DNA of 64,000 bases. Source: a virus. Both the position numbers and the translations under genes were made by a program. Shown piece after piece: positions 5,860-13,728 of this stretch. The notes below the pieces were generated by a model that did no database searches, was not told the origin of the DNA, and saw only the letters and a program-made list of their open reading frames with translations. Location: positions 1 to 64,000 of the IMG/VR virus record IMGVR_UViG_3300032297_000199, one strand, 5' to 3'. The first letter of the stretch is position 1, and every line of letters starts with the position of its first letter.

Positions 5860-6732
5860 ATGGCTACAGCAAAAAGACAAGCTCCCAGCAAAGGTTCTAC
5901 TGTTTTGGAGTTCGACACTGATGCTATCAAGCGTCGTGAAAAGGAAGTGGCTCGTGAGACTGATGCTGAGATCTACGAGCGCCTTGCAGAACGATTTGAG
6001 ATTCTGGACGAGATGACCAAGGCTGTTAAGAGTGGCGATGTGCGAGCGATGATCGTATCGGGACCACCCGGTGTTGGTAAATCCTTTGGTGTAGAGAAAG
6101 TCCTGCAAAAGGCTGACTTGTTTAACACCTTGGCAGAGAAGAAGCCCAAGTTCGAAGTTGTCAAGGGTGCCATGTCCAGCATTGGACTCTATGCTAAGTT
6201 GTACGAGTTTGCCGAGAAAGGCAATGTGGTTGTGTTTGATGACTGCGACAGTATCCTTATGGAAGACTTGAGCTTGAACATCCTCAAGGGTGCTTTGGAT
6301 AGCAGTGAGCGCCGTTTCATTAGCTGGAACACAGACAGCCGCATCTTGCGTAGTGAAGGTATCCCAGATCGTTTCGAGTTCAAGGGTGCCGCTATCTTCA
6401 TTACCAACATCAAGTTCGAGCATGTCAAGTCTAAGCGTCTGCGTGATCACTTGGATGCATTGGAAAGCCGTTGCCACTACATTGACTTGGCTATTGATAC
6501 TAACCGTGAGAAGATCTTGCGTATCAAGCAGGTAGTCAACGACAACGACATGTTGGCTCGCTACGACTTTGAGCAGTGCATCAAGGACGAGATCGTTGAG
6601 TTTGTGGAAGCTAACCAAGAGCGCCTCCGTGAGCTGAGCCTGCGTATGGTACTCAAGCTAGCAGACCTGCGTAAGAGCTTCCCAGCAAGTTGGAAGGCAA
6701 TGGCCAAGACCACTTGCATGAAGCGAGTCTAA
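5860..6732 (+). CDS. AAA+ family ATPase (290 aa)
   Basis: P-loop ATPase with Walker A GPPGVGKS at residues 68-75, Walker B VVVFDDCD at 123-130 and a sensor-1-like IFITN at 179-183. An arginine-rich stretch (SKRLRDHLDALESRC) could hold the arginine finger. The size and single AAA+ module fit small remodelling ATPases of large phages; the substrate is unknown. AAGGAAACAAA precedes the start. The stop overlaps the next ATG (TAATG), making a three-gene operon with 6732 and 6956. Confidence 0.88.
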   Translation: MATAKRQAPSKGSTVLEFDTDAIKRREKEVARETDAEIYERLAERFEILDEMTKAVKSGDVRAMIVSGPPGVGKSFGVEKVLQKADLFNTLAEKKPKFEVVKGAMSSIGLYAKLYEFAEKGNVVVFDDCDSILMEDLSLNILKGALDSSERRFISWNTDSRILRSEGIPDRFEFKGAAIFITNIKFEHVKSKRLRDHLDALESRCHYIDLAIDTNREKILRIKQVVNDNDMLARYDFEQCIKDEIVEFVEANQERLRELSLRMVLKLADLRKSFPASWKAMAKTTCMKRV

Positions 6733-6959
6733 TGCAACGGCTAGCCATATACGCTACCCTAGGGCTACTACTGAGTGCCCTAGGGCACAATTGGGACAGC
6801 TGGCAGTTCTGGTGTGTGCTGGCGCTGTTCATATGCAGTGATCACCTAGCCCGTAGAGAAGGATACGAACTGGGCATGGTGTTCGTGGCCACATTACCCG
6901 ATGCACAACTAAGCAAGATACGAGCAGAAGTAGACAAGATACTAAAGGACAAGCAATGA
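6732..6959 (+). CDS. Small membrane-anchored protein (75 aa)
   Basis: I choose ATG 6732 because it overlaps the ATPase stop; the frame is open a little upstream. Residues 4-38 (LAIYATLGLLLSALG, then WQFWCVLALFICS) give two close membrane segments, followed by a soluble charged helix. It may anchor or partner the ATPase. Overlaps the next gene by ATGA. Confidence 0.65.
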   Translation: MQRLAIYATLGLLLSALGHNWDSWQFWCVLALFICSDHLARREGYELGMVFVATLPDAQLSKIRAEVDKILKDKQ

Positions 6960-7237
6960 TTGATACATGTACATACATAGGCAGCACAGACGACAGTGTG
7001 TACGCACGCCTACAGCCTACATGCTGCCAGCCTACAGTAGCAGGGCGCTCGTACTGTGCAGAGCACTTGTTCGTAGTCTACAAAGAGGGCAGTGCCAAGC
7101 CTCGTCGCAAGAAGGATGAACGAACTGCTGCCGCTGTGTGGGACTTGGAGTCAGAGTTCAATGCCGCTGTGCAAGAACTGGCTGAAGAAGGCTACAACTT
7201 CGATGAACCAATCTGGGAGGTGGAGGAGGAGGCCTGA
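6956..7237 (+). CDS. Zinc-binding protein with a GcrA C-terminus-like motif (93 aa)
   Basis: Residues 5-40 contain C5, C23-C24 and then GRSYCAEH. The CxxP...YCAEH pattern recalls the zinc-binding C-terminus of GcrA, the alphaproteobacterial cell-cycle regulator, and GcrA-like phage proteins. The DNA-binding N-terminus of GcrA is absent and the rest is acidic and helical. It may modulate host transcription early, but that is inference from the motif. Last gene of the ATPase operon, ending before two hairpins. Confidence 0.6.
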   Translation: MIDTCTYIGSTDDSVYARLQPTCCQPTVAGRSYCAEHLFVVYKEGSAKPRRKKDERTAAAVWDLESEFNAAVQELAEEGYNFDEPIWEVEEEA

Positions 7238-7247
7238 GGTGGTGGGG

Positions 7248-7266
7248 GTGGGGAGGTAGTCCCCAC
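7248..7266 (+). terminator. Hairpin after the ATPase operon
   Basis: GTGGGGA (7248-7254), loop GGTAG, TCCCCAC (7260-7266): a perfect seven-pair GC-rich stem starting 11 bases after the stop. No T-run follows, so it may be a pause or 3'-protecting structure rather than a classic intrinsic terminator. Confidence 0.45.
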
Positions 7267-7267
7267 A

Positions 7268-7293
7268 GCACTGTTGCGCTACAGCAACAGCGC
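7268..7293 (+). terminator. Second hairpin in tandem
   Basis: GCACTGTTG (7268-7276) pairs with CAACAGCGC (7285-7293) apart from one A-C mismatch, around the loop CGCTACAG. It follows the first hairpin by one base. The remaining DNA to 7451 has C-rich and T-rich tracts but no gene I can support. Confidence 0.4.
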
Positions 7294-7451
7294 ATGCCAA
7301 ATCTTCTCCCATTATTCCCCAAAATCCCCACCCCAGTTAGATGTAATCACCAGGGGTACAGATCTCACTCTCTATCGTTATTTGCGCGGCAATTTTTTGC
7401 CCGCACTATAGAAATTCTGGTAAAACCTTTCCGTCCACAGTAAATATCACT

Positions 7452-7649
7452 ATGGAAACCATAGTATTAGATATCAGCACCAACAAGTGGGCAGAAGCAC
7501 AGATGTATCTGTCACACAACTATGCCAGCAAGGGCATAGACTATACATTCTCCCATAACGGACCGTGGACACAAGTACAGTTCATGGACACATTGTTAGG
7601 CGGCCGCTTCCTACAATACTTTCACCCATTTATAAAATCGGGTCATTGA
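7452..7649 (+). CDS. Hypothetical protein (65 aa)
   Basis: Open frame from ATG 7452 (METIVLDISTNKWAEAQMYL...) with plausible composition but no clear ribosome site and no recognised promoter. The end is aromatic (FLQYFHPFIKSGH). It stands alone between the early operon and the non-coding junction. Confidence 0.5.
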   Translation: METIVLDISTNKWAEAQMYLSHNYASKGIDYTFSHNGPWTQVQFMDTLLGGRFLQYFHPFIKSGH

Positions 7650-7692
7650 AAATTTTTTTACAAATTTTTTACTGTGTGCTATAGACCGGGGC

Positions 7693-7741
7693 ACAGTTAT
7701 ATATACAGTAGCGTCACAGTGAGTATACAGTGATCCACAGT
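7693..7741 (+). repeat. Five phased ACAGT repeats in the early/late junction
   Basis: ACAGT occurs at 7693, 7705, 7716, 7727 and 7737, steps of 12, 11, 11 and 10 bases, so all copies face about the same side of the helix. Single copies also lie at 7436 and 7868, with the reverse complement near 7670. The 261-base gap 7650-7910 also holds A/T tracts and a GC-rich patch, but no gene. Confidence 0.6.
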
Positions 7742-7881
7742 GCGCCAGGGTTCAGGAGTCATTATCTAGGGTTTTAATGCCAATCCAAAAAACCTTTTTT
7801 ACCGCTTTGGCGCTTCGCGCTGGGGGCAGGGCTCTAAGCGGAGGCGCCCAGTTTGCTCAAACGGTTCACAGTCATAGCCGA

Positions 7882-7887
7882 TAAATA
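7882..7887 (+). promoter_or_regulatory. Late promoter motif for the Calx-beta gene
   Basis: CGATAAATA ends 23 bases before the ATG at 7911. T4-type late promoters need only this -10-like octamer (consensus TATAAATA). First late motif of the rightward block. Confidence 0.6.
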
Positions 7888-7910
7888 ATCCATCAACGGG
7901 ATGTTATTAA

Positions 7911-10226
7911 ATGGCTGATTCAGGAGTCTTTCCAAAAACGGGTGGTAGTACAGATCTTATCTATAAAGGTGACTACAACACTCTTCAAACGGCTGTGGCC
8001 GCAGTTAAAACTACCTATTACGGTGTGGCCTGTACTAGCAGTCAGCTAGGGAGTGGATTGCTTACTCCGTCTATTGCAGAATGGAACAATCTCAAATCGG
8101 ATATTGATAACTGTTATACACACATTACTGGTTCTGACAGTGCTGTAACTACTAAATTCAACGGTACTTTAGTTTCTGCTGTGGGCACAAATGCCTATAA
8201 GACTGCCGCAGATTATATCAATACCAACAAGGCCACAGTGTTTGCCAGCAGTCAATTGACCTTGGTCAGTGCAGCGGGCAGCTCTCGTACCAGCGGGTGG
8301 AACACTGCTATTGTACATCAAGTTAGGGTTACATTTGCCAGCAGTTCAGATGCTACTTATTTCTTCAATTGTGGGGGATATTTCCGCATACAGACTGCGG
8401 CTTCAGGTGGCAGTGGCGGAACAAAGAATACCAATTGGGCTTCTGCTATTAACAGTGTGGGCAACTGGGTTTATACCAGTGCTAATTATGGTGCTAATAA
8501 GAGCAATAGTTATGCAGTCAGTGCCTATTCTTCCAGTAGTCTTACCGTAAGCTGTACCTACGAATCAGCAACTTCTTTATTGTTTATGATGTATTTCGTT
8601 GATGATACAGGCGGAAATCCCGATGAAGTCATTGATCTCAGCATCAGCACTGATCTCAGCTACTACAAGAGTACGGGTGGTATTACCAGTCCGTTTCCAA
8701 ATGCTGTGACCAATCTAGCAACACTCGACGGCAGTGGTGGTATTGCTACACCTAGCTACTCTGTGGCGGGTGCAGGATCCACTGTTAACGAAGGTAGTAG
8801 CCTAACATTCAATGTTACCACAAGTAATGTGTCTAACGGAACTACTCTATACTGGACGGTTACCAACGCAGGGGATTTCGGTACTTCAAGTGGATCGTTC
8901 ACCATTAACAGCAATGCTGGATCATTCTCAGTTACACCAACTGCTGATTCAACTACAGAAGGCAGCGAAACATTCAGTGTCAACATTAGAACGGGCAGTA
9001 CCAGCGGAACTGTCGTGGCCAGCAGCAGTAATATTACCATTAGCGATACCAGCACAACTCCCGTGGTTGCAACCTACGGATTTGGAACTATACCCACAAG
9101 TATCAATGAGGGCAGTACAGGCGCATTCAATGTCATCACAACCAATGTTGCCAACGGAACTACCCTGTATTGGACTGCGGAAAGCAATGCAGGCGACTTT
9201 GGTACTTCAAGTGGATCGTTTACCATTACTGGCAACGCAGGCATCTTTTACCTTACACCAACTGCTGATGCTACCACAGAGGGCAGTGAAACATTCACTG
9301 TGGCCATCAGGACAGGCAGCACGGGCGGTACCATTGTGGCCACAAGCAATTCAGTTACCATTAACGATACCAGCTTGACTCCAACCTACTCGTTGTATCT
9401 ACCCTACACTTCAGTTAACGAAGGCAACAGTATTCCAGTTGTAGCCCAAACAACCAATGTGGCCAACGGTACAGTATTGTACTGGACCATCAGCAACGGT
9501 ACTACCAGCAATGCAGACTTCAGTGCTACCAGCGGTTCAGTGACAATCAACAGTGGCAGTGGTCAAATTGACATTACAGCAGTCGCGGACAGCACCACAG
9601 AAGGCAGTCAGACATTTACAGTACAACTTAGAACTGGCAGCACCAGCGGCAGTGTTGTGGCTACCAGCGGCACAATTACCATTAACGATACCAGTGTATC
9701 AGCCACGGCCGCAATAACAACCGATTTGATAGAGTCTAATTACATTGGCGGCTTGGGTGATACAACATTCCAGGCATGGACACAGCTTGCATTCTTAACA
9801 ACTGGAACCTCTCGTGCAACCATAGGTGACAATGGCGCACCTGAAACTAGATCTATTCTTTCAGGTGAATGGCTAACTACTAGCCCCACAGCAGTAAGCA
9901 CTACCACTGCTGGCTTGTTTGACATTGAATTAACTCCGTCGGCAGCAACCTTGACCATTGACGGCGATAAAACAACCTCGGGGCCCATTGGCACAACTAG
10001 AAGAACTTACAGTACAGGTACTAGTTGGAATACCAGAATACAGCTGGGCAACGATGAGATATTCAGATATTTGCTAGTTGAATTGAACGATGGTTCACCG
10101 GGTGGTACTGTTAATCACAATGCAACCGCATATTTTACAGCCACAATTTATCTACACGGAACCAATACTGTTCAAACCAGCACTGCCATAACAATGGTTT
10201 CCAGCGCAGGCTCAATTGGGGTATAA
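7911..10226 (+). CDS. Virion adhesin-like protein with three Calx-beta-like repeats (771 aa)
   Basis: The N-terminal 270 residues are a Ser/Thr/Ala-rich structural domain. Three tandem repeats of about 100 residues follow (about 283-377, 385-480, 488-590), each with SVNEGS / GTTLYWT / GDFGTSSGSFTI / ADSTTEGSETF / TGSTSGTVVA / ITINDTS-type blocks: the Calx-beta pattern, a calcium-binding Ig-like fold used in phage surface proteins. The last 180 residues form a separate beta-rich domain. Probably a tail or capsid decoration or adhesin exposed on the virion. Repeats 1 and 2 are very similar, suggesting recent duplication. Confidence 0.8.
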   Translation: MADSGVFPKTGGSTDLIYKGDYNTLQTAVAAVKTTYYGVACTSSQLGSGLLTPSIAEWNNLKSDIDNCYTHITGSDSAVTTKFNGTLVSAVGTNAYKTAADYINTNKATVFASSQLTLVSAAGSSRTSGWNTAIVHQVRVTFASSSDATYFFNCGGYFRIQTAASGGSGGTKNTNWASAINSVGNWVYTSANYGANKSNSYAVSAYSSSSLTVSCTYESATSLLFMMYFVDDTGGNPDEVIDLSISTDLSYYKSTGGITSPFPNAVTNLATLDGSGGIATPSYSVAGAGSTVNEGSSLTFNVTTSNVSNGTTLYWTVTNAGDFGTSSGSFTINSNAGSFSVTPTADSTTEGSETFSVNIRTGSTSGTVVASSSNITISDTSTTPVVATYGFGTIPTSINEGSTGAFNVITTNVANGTTLYWTAESNAGDFGTSSGSFTITGNAGIFYLTPTADATTEGSETFTVAIRTGSTGGTIVATSNSVTINDTSLTPTYSLYLPYTSVNEGNSIPVVAQTTNVANGTVLYWTISNGTTSNADFSATSGSVTINSGSGQIDITAVADSTTEGSQTFTVQLRTGSTSGSVVATSGTITINDTSVSATAAITTDLIESNYIGGLGDTTFQAWTQLAFLTTGTSRATIGDNGAPETRSILSGEWLTTSPTAVSTTTAGLFDIELTPSAATLTIDGDKTTSGPIGTTRRTYSTGTSWNTRIQLGNDEIFRYLLVELNDGSPGGTVNHNATAYFTATIYLHGTNTVQTSTAITMVSSAGSIGV

Positions 10227-10234
10227 TCTAAACT

Positions 10235-10714
10235 ATGAACATTGACATAGTTCGTCAAGATATTGAACAGTGGATAATGTCTTTCCTTGCGGTCAACAGT
10301 GCCGAGTTTGGGAACATGCCTCCATGCCCGTTTGCTCGCAGTGCTTGGCTCAACGGGCAAGTTTCAGTACGATTGGGCACCGCACCCTTTGATGATTTGG
10401 CCAATCTAACCTGGGATGATTCATTGAGTGTAGTTGTCCTGGCCTATGAAGCTGATTACATGCATCACGAAGATTTTGCCCAAATGGTCAGCAGTGCCAA
10501 TGAGGCGTTGATTCTTAAGGATTTATGGGCACTAGAAGACCACCCAAAAGCTCAAGAAACGGTGGGCAGTGTGACCTTGAATCAAGGAACCTATTCCTTG
10601 ATATTTGTACAAAAACGAAGTGCATTGACGCTGGCTCGTGCCAGTCTAAACAAGACCGACTACTACAAAAACTGGGACTCTGAATACTATCAAGCAGTAA
10701 TAGGCACAATATGA
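10235..10714 (+). CDS. Hypothetical protein with PPCPFAR motif (159 aa)
   Basis: Begins MNIDIVRQDIEQWIMSFLAV and has MPPCPFARSAWLNGQV at about residues 28-43. A cysteine in a CPFA context near the N-terminus also occurs in DUF1415-like proteins, but the rest does not clearly match. TATAAT lies seven bases before the ATG with no good -35. The stop overlaps the next start (ATGA), so it is coupled to the next gene. Function unknown. Confidence 0.65.
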   Translation: MNIDIVRQDIEQWIMSFLAVNSAEFGNMPPCPFARSAWLNGQVSVRLGTAPFDDLANLTWDDSLSVVVLAYEADYMHHEDFAQMVSSANEALILKDLWALEDHPKAQETVGSVTLNQGTYSLIFVQKRSALTLARASLNKTDYYKNWDSEYYQAVIGTI

Positions 10715-11151
10715 CATATCAGTATGCTCGTATAGATCTAGACCGTACACACTACGGAGCAAGTGTTAATTGGCGCTACGAACGAAGTCCCGATATCGAT
10801 CAGTTGAATCTAATATACAATCAATACTGTACCTATAAAAAGTTTCAGTCTGTCATGCCCATATTTGATTCACAGTACACTGATCCCAAGACAGATGTAA
10901 TTGGCTACTATGATCAAGGAAAAATGGTAGCATTCAGTCTCATGCATCGCTTCGATCATAAGAACGCTCTTTGTGCTCAGTTTGCTTGGACTTATCATAA
11001 TCCTGAATTGAGATTGGGCATTGAAAGTCTTAAAACAGAATGTGCCATCTACAAGGCACGAGGATTTGAGTATCTCTACTTGGATCAAGCTGACGCATAC
11101 AAGCAAGCTCTAGATGGGTTTGAGCTACTGGGACCTGCAATTAAATACTAG
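10711..11151 (+). CDS. Possible GNAT-fold acyltransferase-like protein (146 aa)
   Basis: Translationally coupled to the CPFAR protein. Residues 62-82 (VIGYYDQGKMVAFSLMHRF) and 105-128 (KTECAIYKARGFEYLYLDQ) resemble the core strands and the acyl-CoA helix region of GNAT enzymes, but the usual Q/RxxGxG/A loop is not evident. It may be a degenerate member. It precedes the amidinotransferase gene by 17 bases, so a joint pathway is possible. Confidence 0.5.
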   Translation: MTYQYARIDLDRTHYGASVNWRYERSPDIDQLNLIYNQYCTYKKFQSVMPIFDSQYTDPKTDVIGYYDQGKMVAFSLMHRFDHKNALCAQFAWTYHNPELRLGIESLKTECAIYKARGFEYLYLDQADAYKQALDGFELLGPAIKY

Positions 11152-11168
11152 CTTTAAAAGGAACCAGT

Positions 11169-12716
11169 ATGCCTCAAGTACAAGCATACAACGGTTGGGA
11201 TCAATTAGAAGAAGTATGGCTGGGCGATGTATGGCCCAAGAGTTTTTACGATGACCTAGAACCCACTGTTAGAGACAGTTTTTATCAAATAACCGACATG
11301 ACTCGGGAAGATTTAGACAATATTCAACGAGTATTAGAAGGGCTAGGCGTCAAGGTATGTAGACCTGTAATAGATGAATCTCGCAAAGATCTGTATATAA
11401 ATCCGCAAACTGGCAAACTATACAAGCCCCCTATTGCTGTTAGAGATTTAAATTGTGTGATCGGTAACACTCTTTACTTTGGCGAAACAGCATTGGAAAG
11501 ATGCTGGCGCCCGCACTTGGATCGATATGATCAAGATCCGTCAGTGTCTATTGTTAAGAATTTACCTGTAAGCGGTGCCAATGTAGTTCGATTGGGCAGA
11601 GATATAATCTTTGATCGATTCTTAGAACCAGGATATCATTTTGGTGGTATGACTGATCAAGCAGACAGAAATCGATTACTGGTAAAAGATTTTTCTGTAT
11701 TTAAAAATCAAATTATCAAACAATTTGGATCAGACCATCGAGTACATTATACTGCTAATGGTGGTCACAGTGACGGTTGTTTTATGCCTATCAAGCCCGG
11801 TGTTGTTTTGACAACTCGTTACTTTGAGGATCACGATACTTTCTTTCCTGGATGGACCAAAGTAAGATTAGATGATCCTACTTACCACGAACACAATACC
11901 TGGCCCACTGGAAGACCACCTAGATGGTTTTTACCAGGAATTAACGGGCCTGTGTTCAATGAATATGTAGAACAGTATTGTCCAGAATGGATAGGCAATT
12001 ATCAGGAAACCTTTTTTGAAGTAAATGTTCTAGTGGTTAATCCTACAACTGTACTTTGTATAGGCACACACGAAAGTTTGTTTAACAGCCTAAAAGAAAT
12101 GGGCATTAATTGTATAGTGGCTCCGTTTAGAACTAGAACATTTTGGGATGGCGGAATACACTGTAACACTCTAGACATTCGACGAAACGGCACCAAAGAA
12201 GATTTGTTTCCTAGAAGGGGCGATAACGGTCTTGGCATTGTTCTAACAGAACTAGCTGACAATTTTAATAAGGTGTATGCCGGACAATTACCAATCAGTA
12301 CTGCTGCTAAGACAAAAGTGTTTAACTTCAATGATGAAAATTGGAGAGAGCATAAAACTCCTGAAAATAACAAAGTTAATAACAGTATGAACATATATCA
12401 CATATGGTGTGATAAAGCTGAAGGAATTACAGATGCCGCCTGGGTAGAAAAAATGAATCAGTTTTTTAACAAGCTGGTAAACGATAAGAAAATGGTCTCT
12501 TATCGTATTACAAGATGCAAGTTAGGATTCCGCAGTATAGCCGATTTACCAGAGTGGCATATCATGTGCGAGTTCCTTAGCTTACAACAGTTAGATGATT
12601 GTTTCGGGACTGTGGCGTTGAAGCAAGGTCAGTTAGAAGAACAACATCAGGGCTTCAATCAGTTTGTAGGACCAAACATACACCACGCTCTGTATAGAGA
12701 CTGGCCTGATAAGTGA
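11169..12716 (+). CDS. Amidinotransferase-superfamily protein fused to a C-terminal DUF6614-like domain (515 aa)
   Basis: Residues 1-400 match glycine amidinotransferase (guanidino-group-modifying superfamily) by eye: NGWDQLEEVWLGD near the start, GANVVRLGRDIIF at 136-148, GGHSDGCF with H200 and D202, and the nucleophile site GGIHCNTLDIRR with C332. In human AGAT the equivalents are Asp254, His303, Asp305 and Cys407; the first position here appears to be Asn138. Residues 405-515 (MNIYHIWCDKA..., ITRCKLGFRSI, EWHIMCEF, HALYRDWPD) look like a dimeric alpha/beta-barrel domain of the DUF6614 type. AAAGGAACC precedes the start. The substrate is not predictable. Confidence 0.75.
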   Translation: MPQVQAYNGWDQLEEVWLGDVWPKSFYDDLEPTVRDSFYQITDMTREDLDNIQRVLEGLGVKVCRPVIDESRKDLYINPQTGKLYKPPIAVRDLNCVIGNTLYFGETALERCWRPHLDRYDQDPSVSIVKNLPVSGANVVRLGRDIIFDRFLEPGYHFGGMTDQADRNRLLVKDFSVFKNQIIKQFGSDHRVHYTANGGHSDGCFMPIKPGVVLTTRYFEDHDTFFPGWTKVRLDDPTYHEHNTWPTGRPPRWFLPGINGPVFNEYVEQYCPEWIGNYQETFFEVNVLVVNPTTVLCIGTHESLFNSLKEMGINCIVAPFRTRTFWDGGIHCNTLDIRRNGTKEDLFPRRGDNGLGIVLTELADNFNKVYAGQLPISTAAKTKVFNFNDENWREHKTPENNKVNNSMNIYHIWCDKAEGITDAAWVEKMNQFFNKLVNDKKMVSYRITRCKLGFRSIADLPEWHIMCEFLSLQQLDDCFGTVALKQGQLEEQHQGFNQFVGPNIHHALYRDWPDK

Positions 12717-12721
12717 CCTAG

Positions 12722-12727
12722 TAAATA
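12722..12727 (+). promoter_or_regulatory. Late promoter motif for the DUF2061 gene
   Basis: GTAAATA ends four bases before the ATG at 12732. If transcription starts about six bases after the motif, as in T4, the mRNA begins at the start codon. Confidence 0.6.
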
Positions 12728-12731
12728 TCTC

Positions 12732-12935
12732 ATGGAAACTAAAACAAGAACTATAGTTAGAATGTTAACCTATCGGTTAACTGCGTGGTCGTTTACTATT
12801 CTGTGGACTTACATGTTCACGGGCAATATTGCCAATGCTACAGGATTTGCCACAGCTTTGCATATCTTATTAAGTATAGATTATTACATCCACGAACGAA
12901 TTTGGTTAAAGATCAAATGGGGTAAAACTCAATAA
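12732..12935 (+). CDS. DUF2061 family membrane protein (67 aa)
   Basis: The whole protein fits DUF2061: opening RTIVRMLTYRLTAWSFTILW, a TG turn, a second hydrophobic helix (FATALHILLSIDYYI) and the hallmark HERIWLKIKWG. Length is normal for the family. Two membrane helices; the role is unknown in bacteria and phages. The short gap to the next gene suggests co-transcription. Confidence 0.8.
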   Translation: METKTRTIVRMLTYRLTAWSFTILWTYMFTGNIANATGFATALHILLSIDYYIHERIWLKIKWGKTQ

Positions 12936-12937
12936 CC

Positions 12938-13708
12938 ATGATAGATATTGAATCTTATAAAATATTAGGTAATCTACCTAAACATATTAAATGGGAATGG
13001 TCGGAAACAATTGTTAAAATTTTCTTTAATGTGTTTTCTAAAAATATCCCTTACGGCGATGCTATTGACCTTGGTGCAAATTATGGCATACATTCGTGGA
13101 ATCTAGGAAATATTGTTAAAAAGACAGGCAATACTCTAGTTGCTGTGGAGCCTGATCCAAGATGTTATGAATTTTTAAATGATGTGCTCGACACAGGTAA
13201 TTTTAAAAGTATATTAATTAAGAATCCAATATCCTATGCAGGAAATATATCAAAATTTCGATTGCATCCGCAAGTACAGCTTAGTAAACTAATCGAAGAT
13301 AAACTAGAGCATAAAGAAAGTGACATAGAAGTACAAACTTTATCTCTTGATACTATTGCCGCACCTTACATACCGAAATATATTAAAATTGATGTTGAAG
13401 GGCAAGACATTAACGCAGTTAAAGGCGGTCAAAATACTATCATAACTCATAGACCAATCATTTCAACTGAATGGAGCACATCTTATTCTACAGGTGATCA
13501 AATTTGGTATTACCATTTTTTTAAGAATTTAAATTATAAAATGATAGACTTTTTAGGGAATGAATATGATGCAGAGCATTGGATGAGCGACTGGCATCCT
13601 TATTGGAATAGATTTTTAGTACCTGCAGAACACTGTAGGCTTTTTGAATTTAAGAAACAACTTGACTATATGTTCCAGCATCATGGAATGGAAAATATAC
13701 TTAAATAA
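12938..13708 (+). CDS. FkbM-family SAM-dependent methyltransferase (256 aa)
   Basis: SAM-binding motif AIDLGANYGIHSWNLG at about residues 46-61, the acidic end of strand 2 (VAVEPDP), and the FkbM signature IKIDVEGQDINAVKGGQNTI at about 150-169. FkbM enzymes methylate sugars or polyketides. In phages they often lie with glycosyltransferases, as here. The gene is visibly more AT-rich than its neighbours, suggesting separate acquisition. It starts two bases after the DUF2061 stop without an obvious ribosome site. Confidence 0.85.
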   Translation: MIDIESYKILGNLPKHIKWEWSETIVKIFFNVFSKNIPYGDAIDLGANYGIHSWNLGNIVKKTGNTLVAVEPDPRCYEFLNDVLDTGNFKSILIKNPISYAGNISKFRLHPQVQLSKLIEDKLEHKESDIEVQTLSLDTIAAPYIPKYIKIDVEGQDINAVKGGQNTIITHRPIISTEWSTSYSTGDQIWYYHFFKNLNYKMIDFLGNEYDAEHWMSDWHPYWNRFLVPAEHCRLFEFKKQLDYMFQHHGMENILK

Positions 13709-13711
13709 ATA
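13702..13711 (+). promoter_or_regulatory. Late promoter motif, two overlapping TAAATA
   Basis: TAAATA occurs at 13702-13707 and 13706-13711. A leader with TTAGGAG precedes the ATG at 13729. Confidence 0.65.
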
Positions 13712-13728
13712 TGTGATTAGGAGATATT

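Noticed and set aside
5569-6618. 349-codon minus-strand open frame opposite the ATPase
   Set aside because: The plus-strand frame has Walker motifs, promoter and coupled neighbours. The antisense frame has no ribosome site or recognisable sequence.
7780-7860. Possible tRNA or structured RNA in the GC-rich patch before the late block
   Set aside because: No cloverleaf, TTC-type arm or CCA could be fitted; only short GCGC stems are present.
7882-7908. Hairpin at the late promoter of the Calx-beta gene, like 14146
   Set aside because: AATAATCC and GGAT..TTATT pair only with a two-base bulge in a short AT-rich stem; too weak to group with the clear cases.
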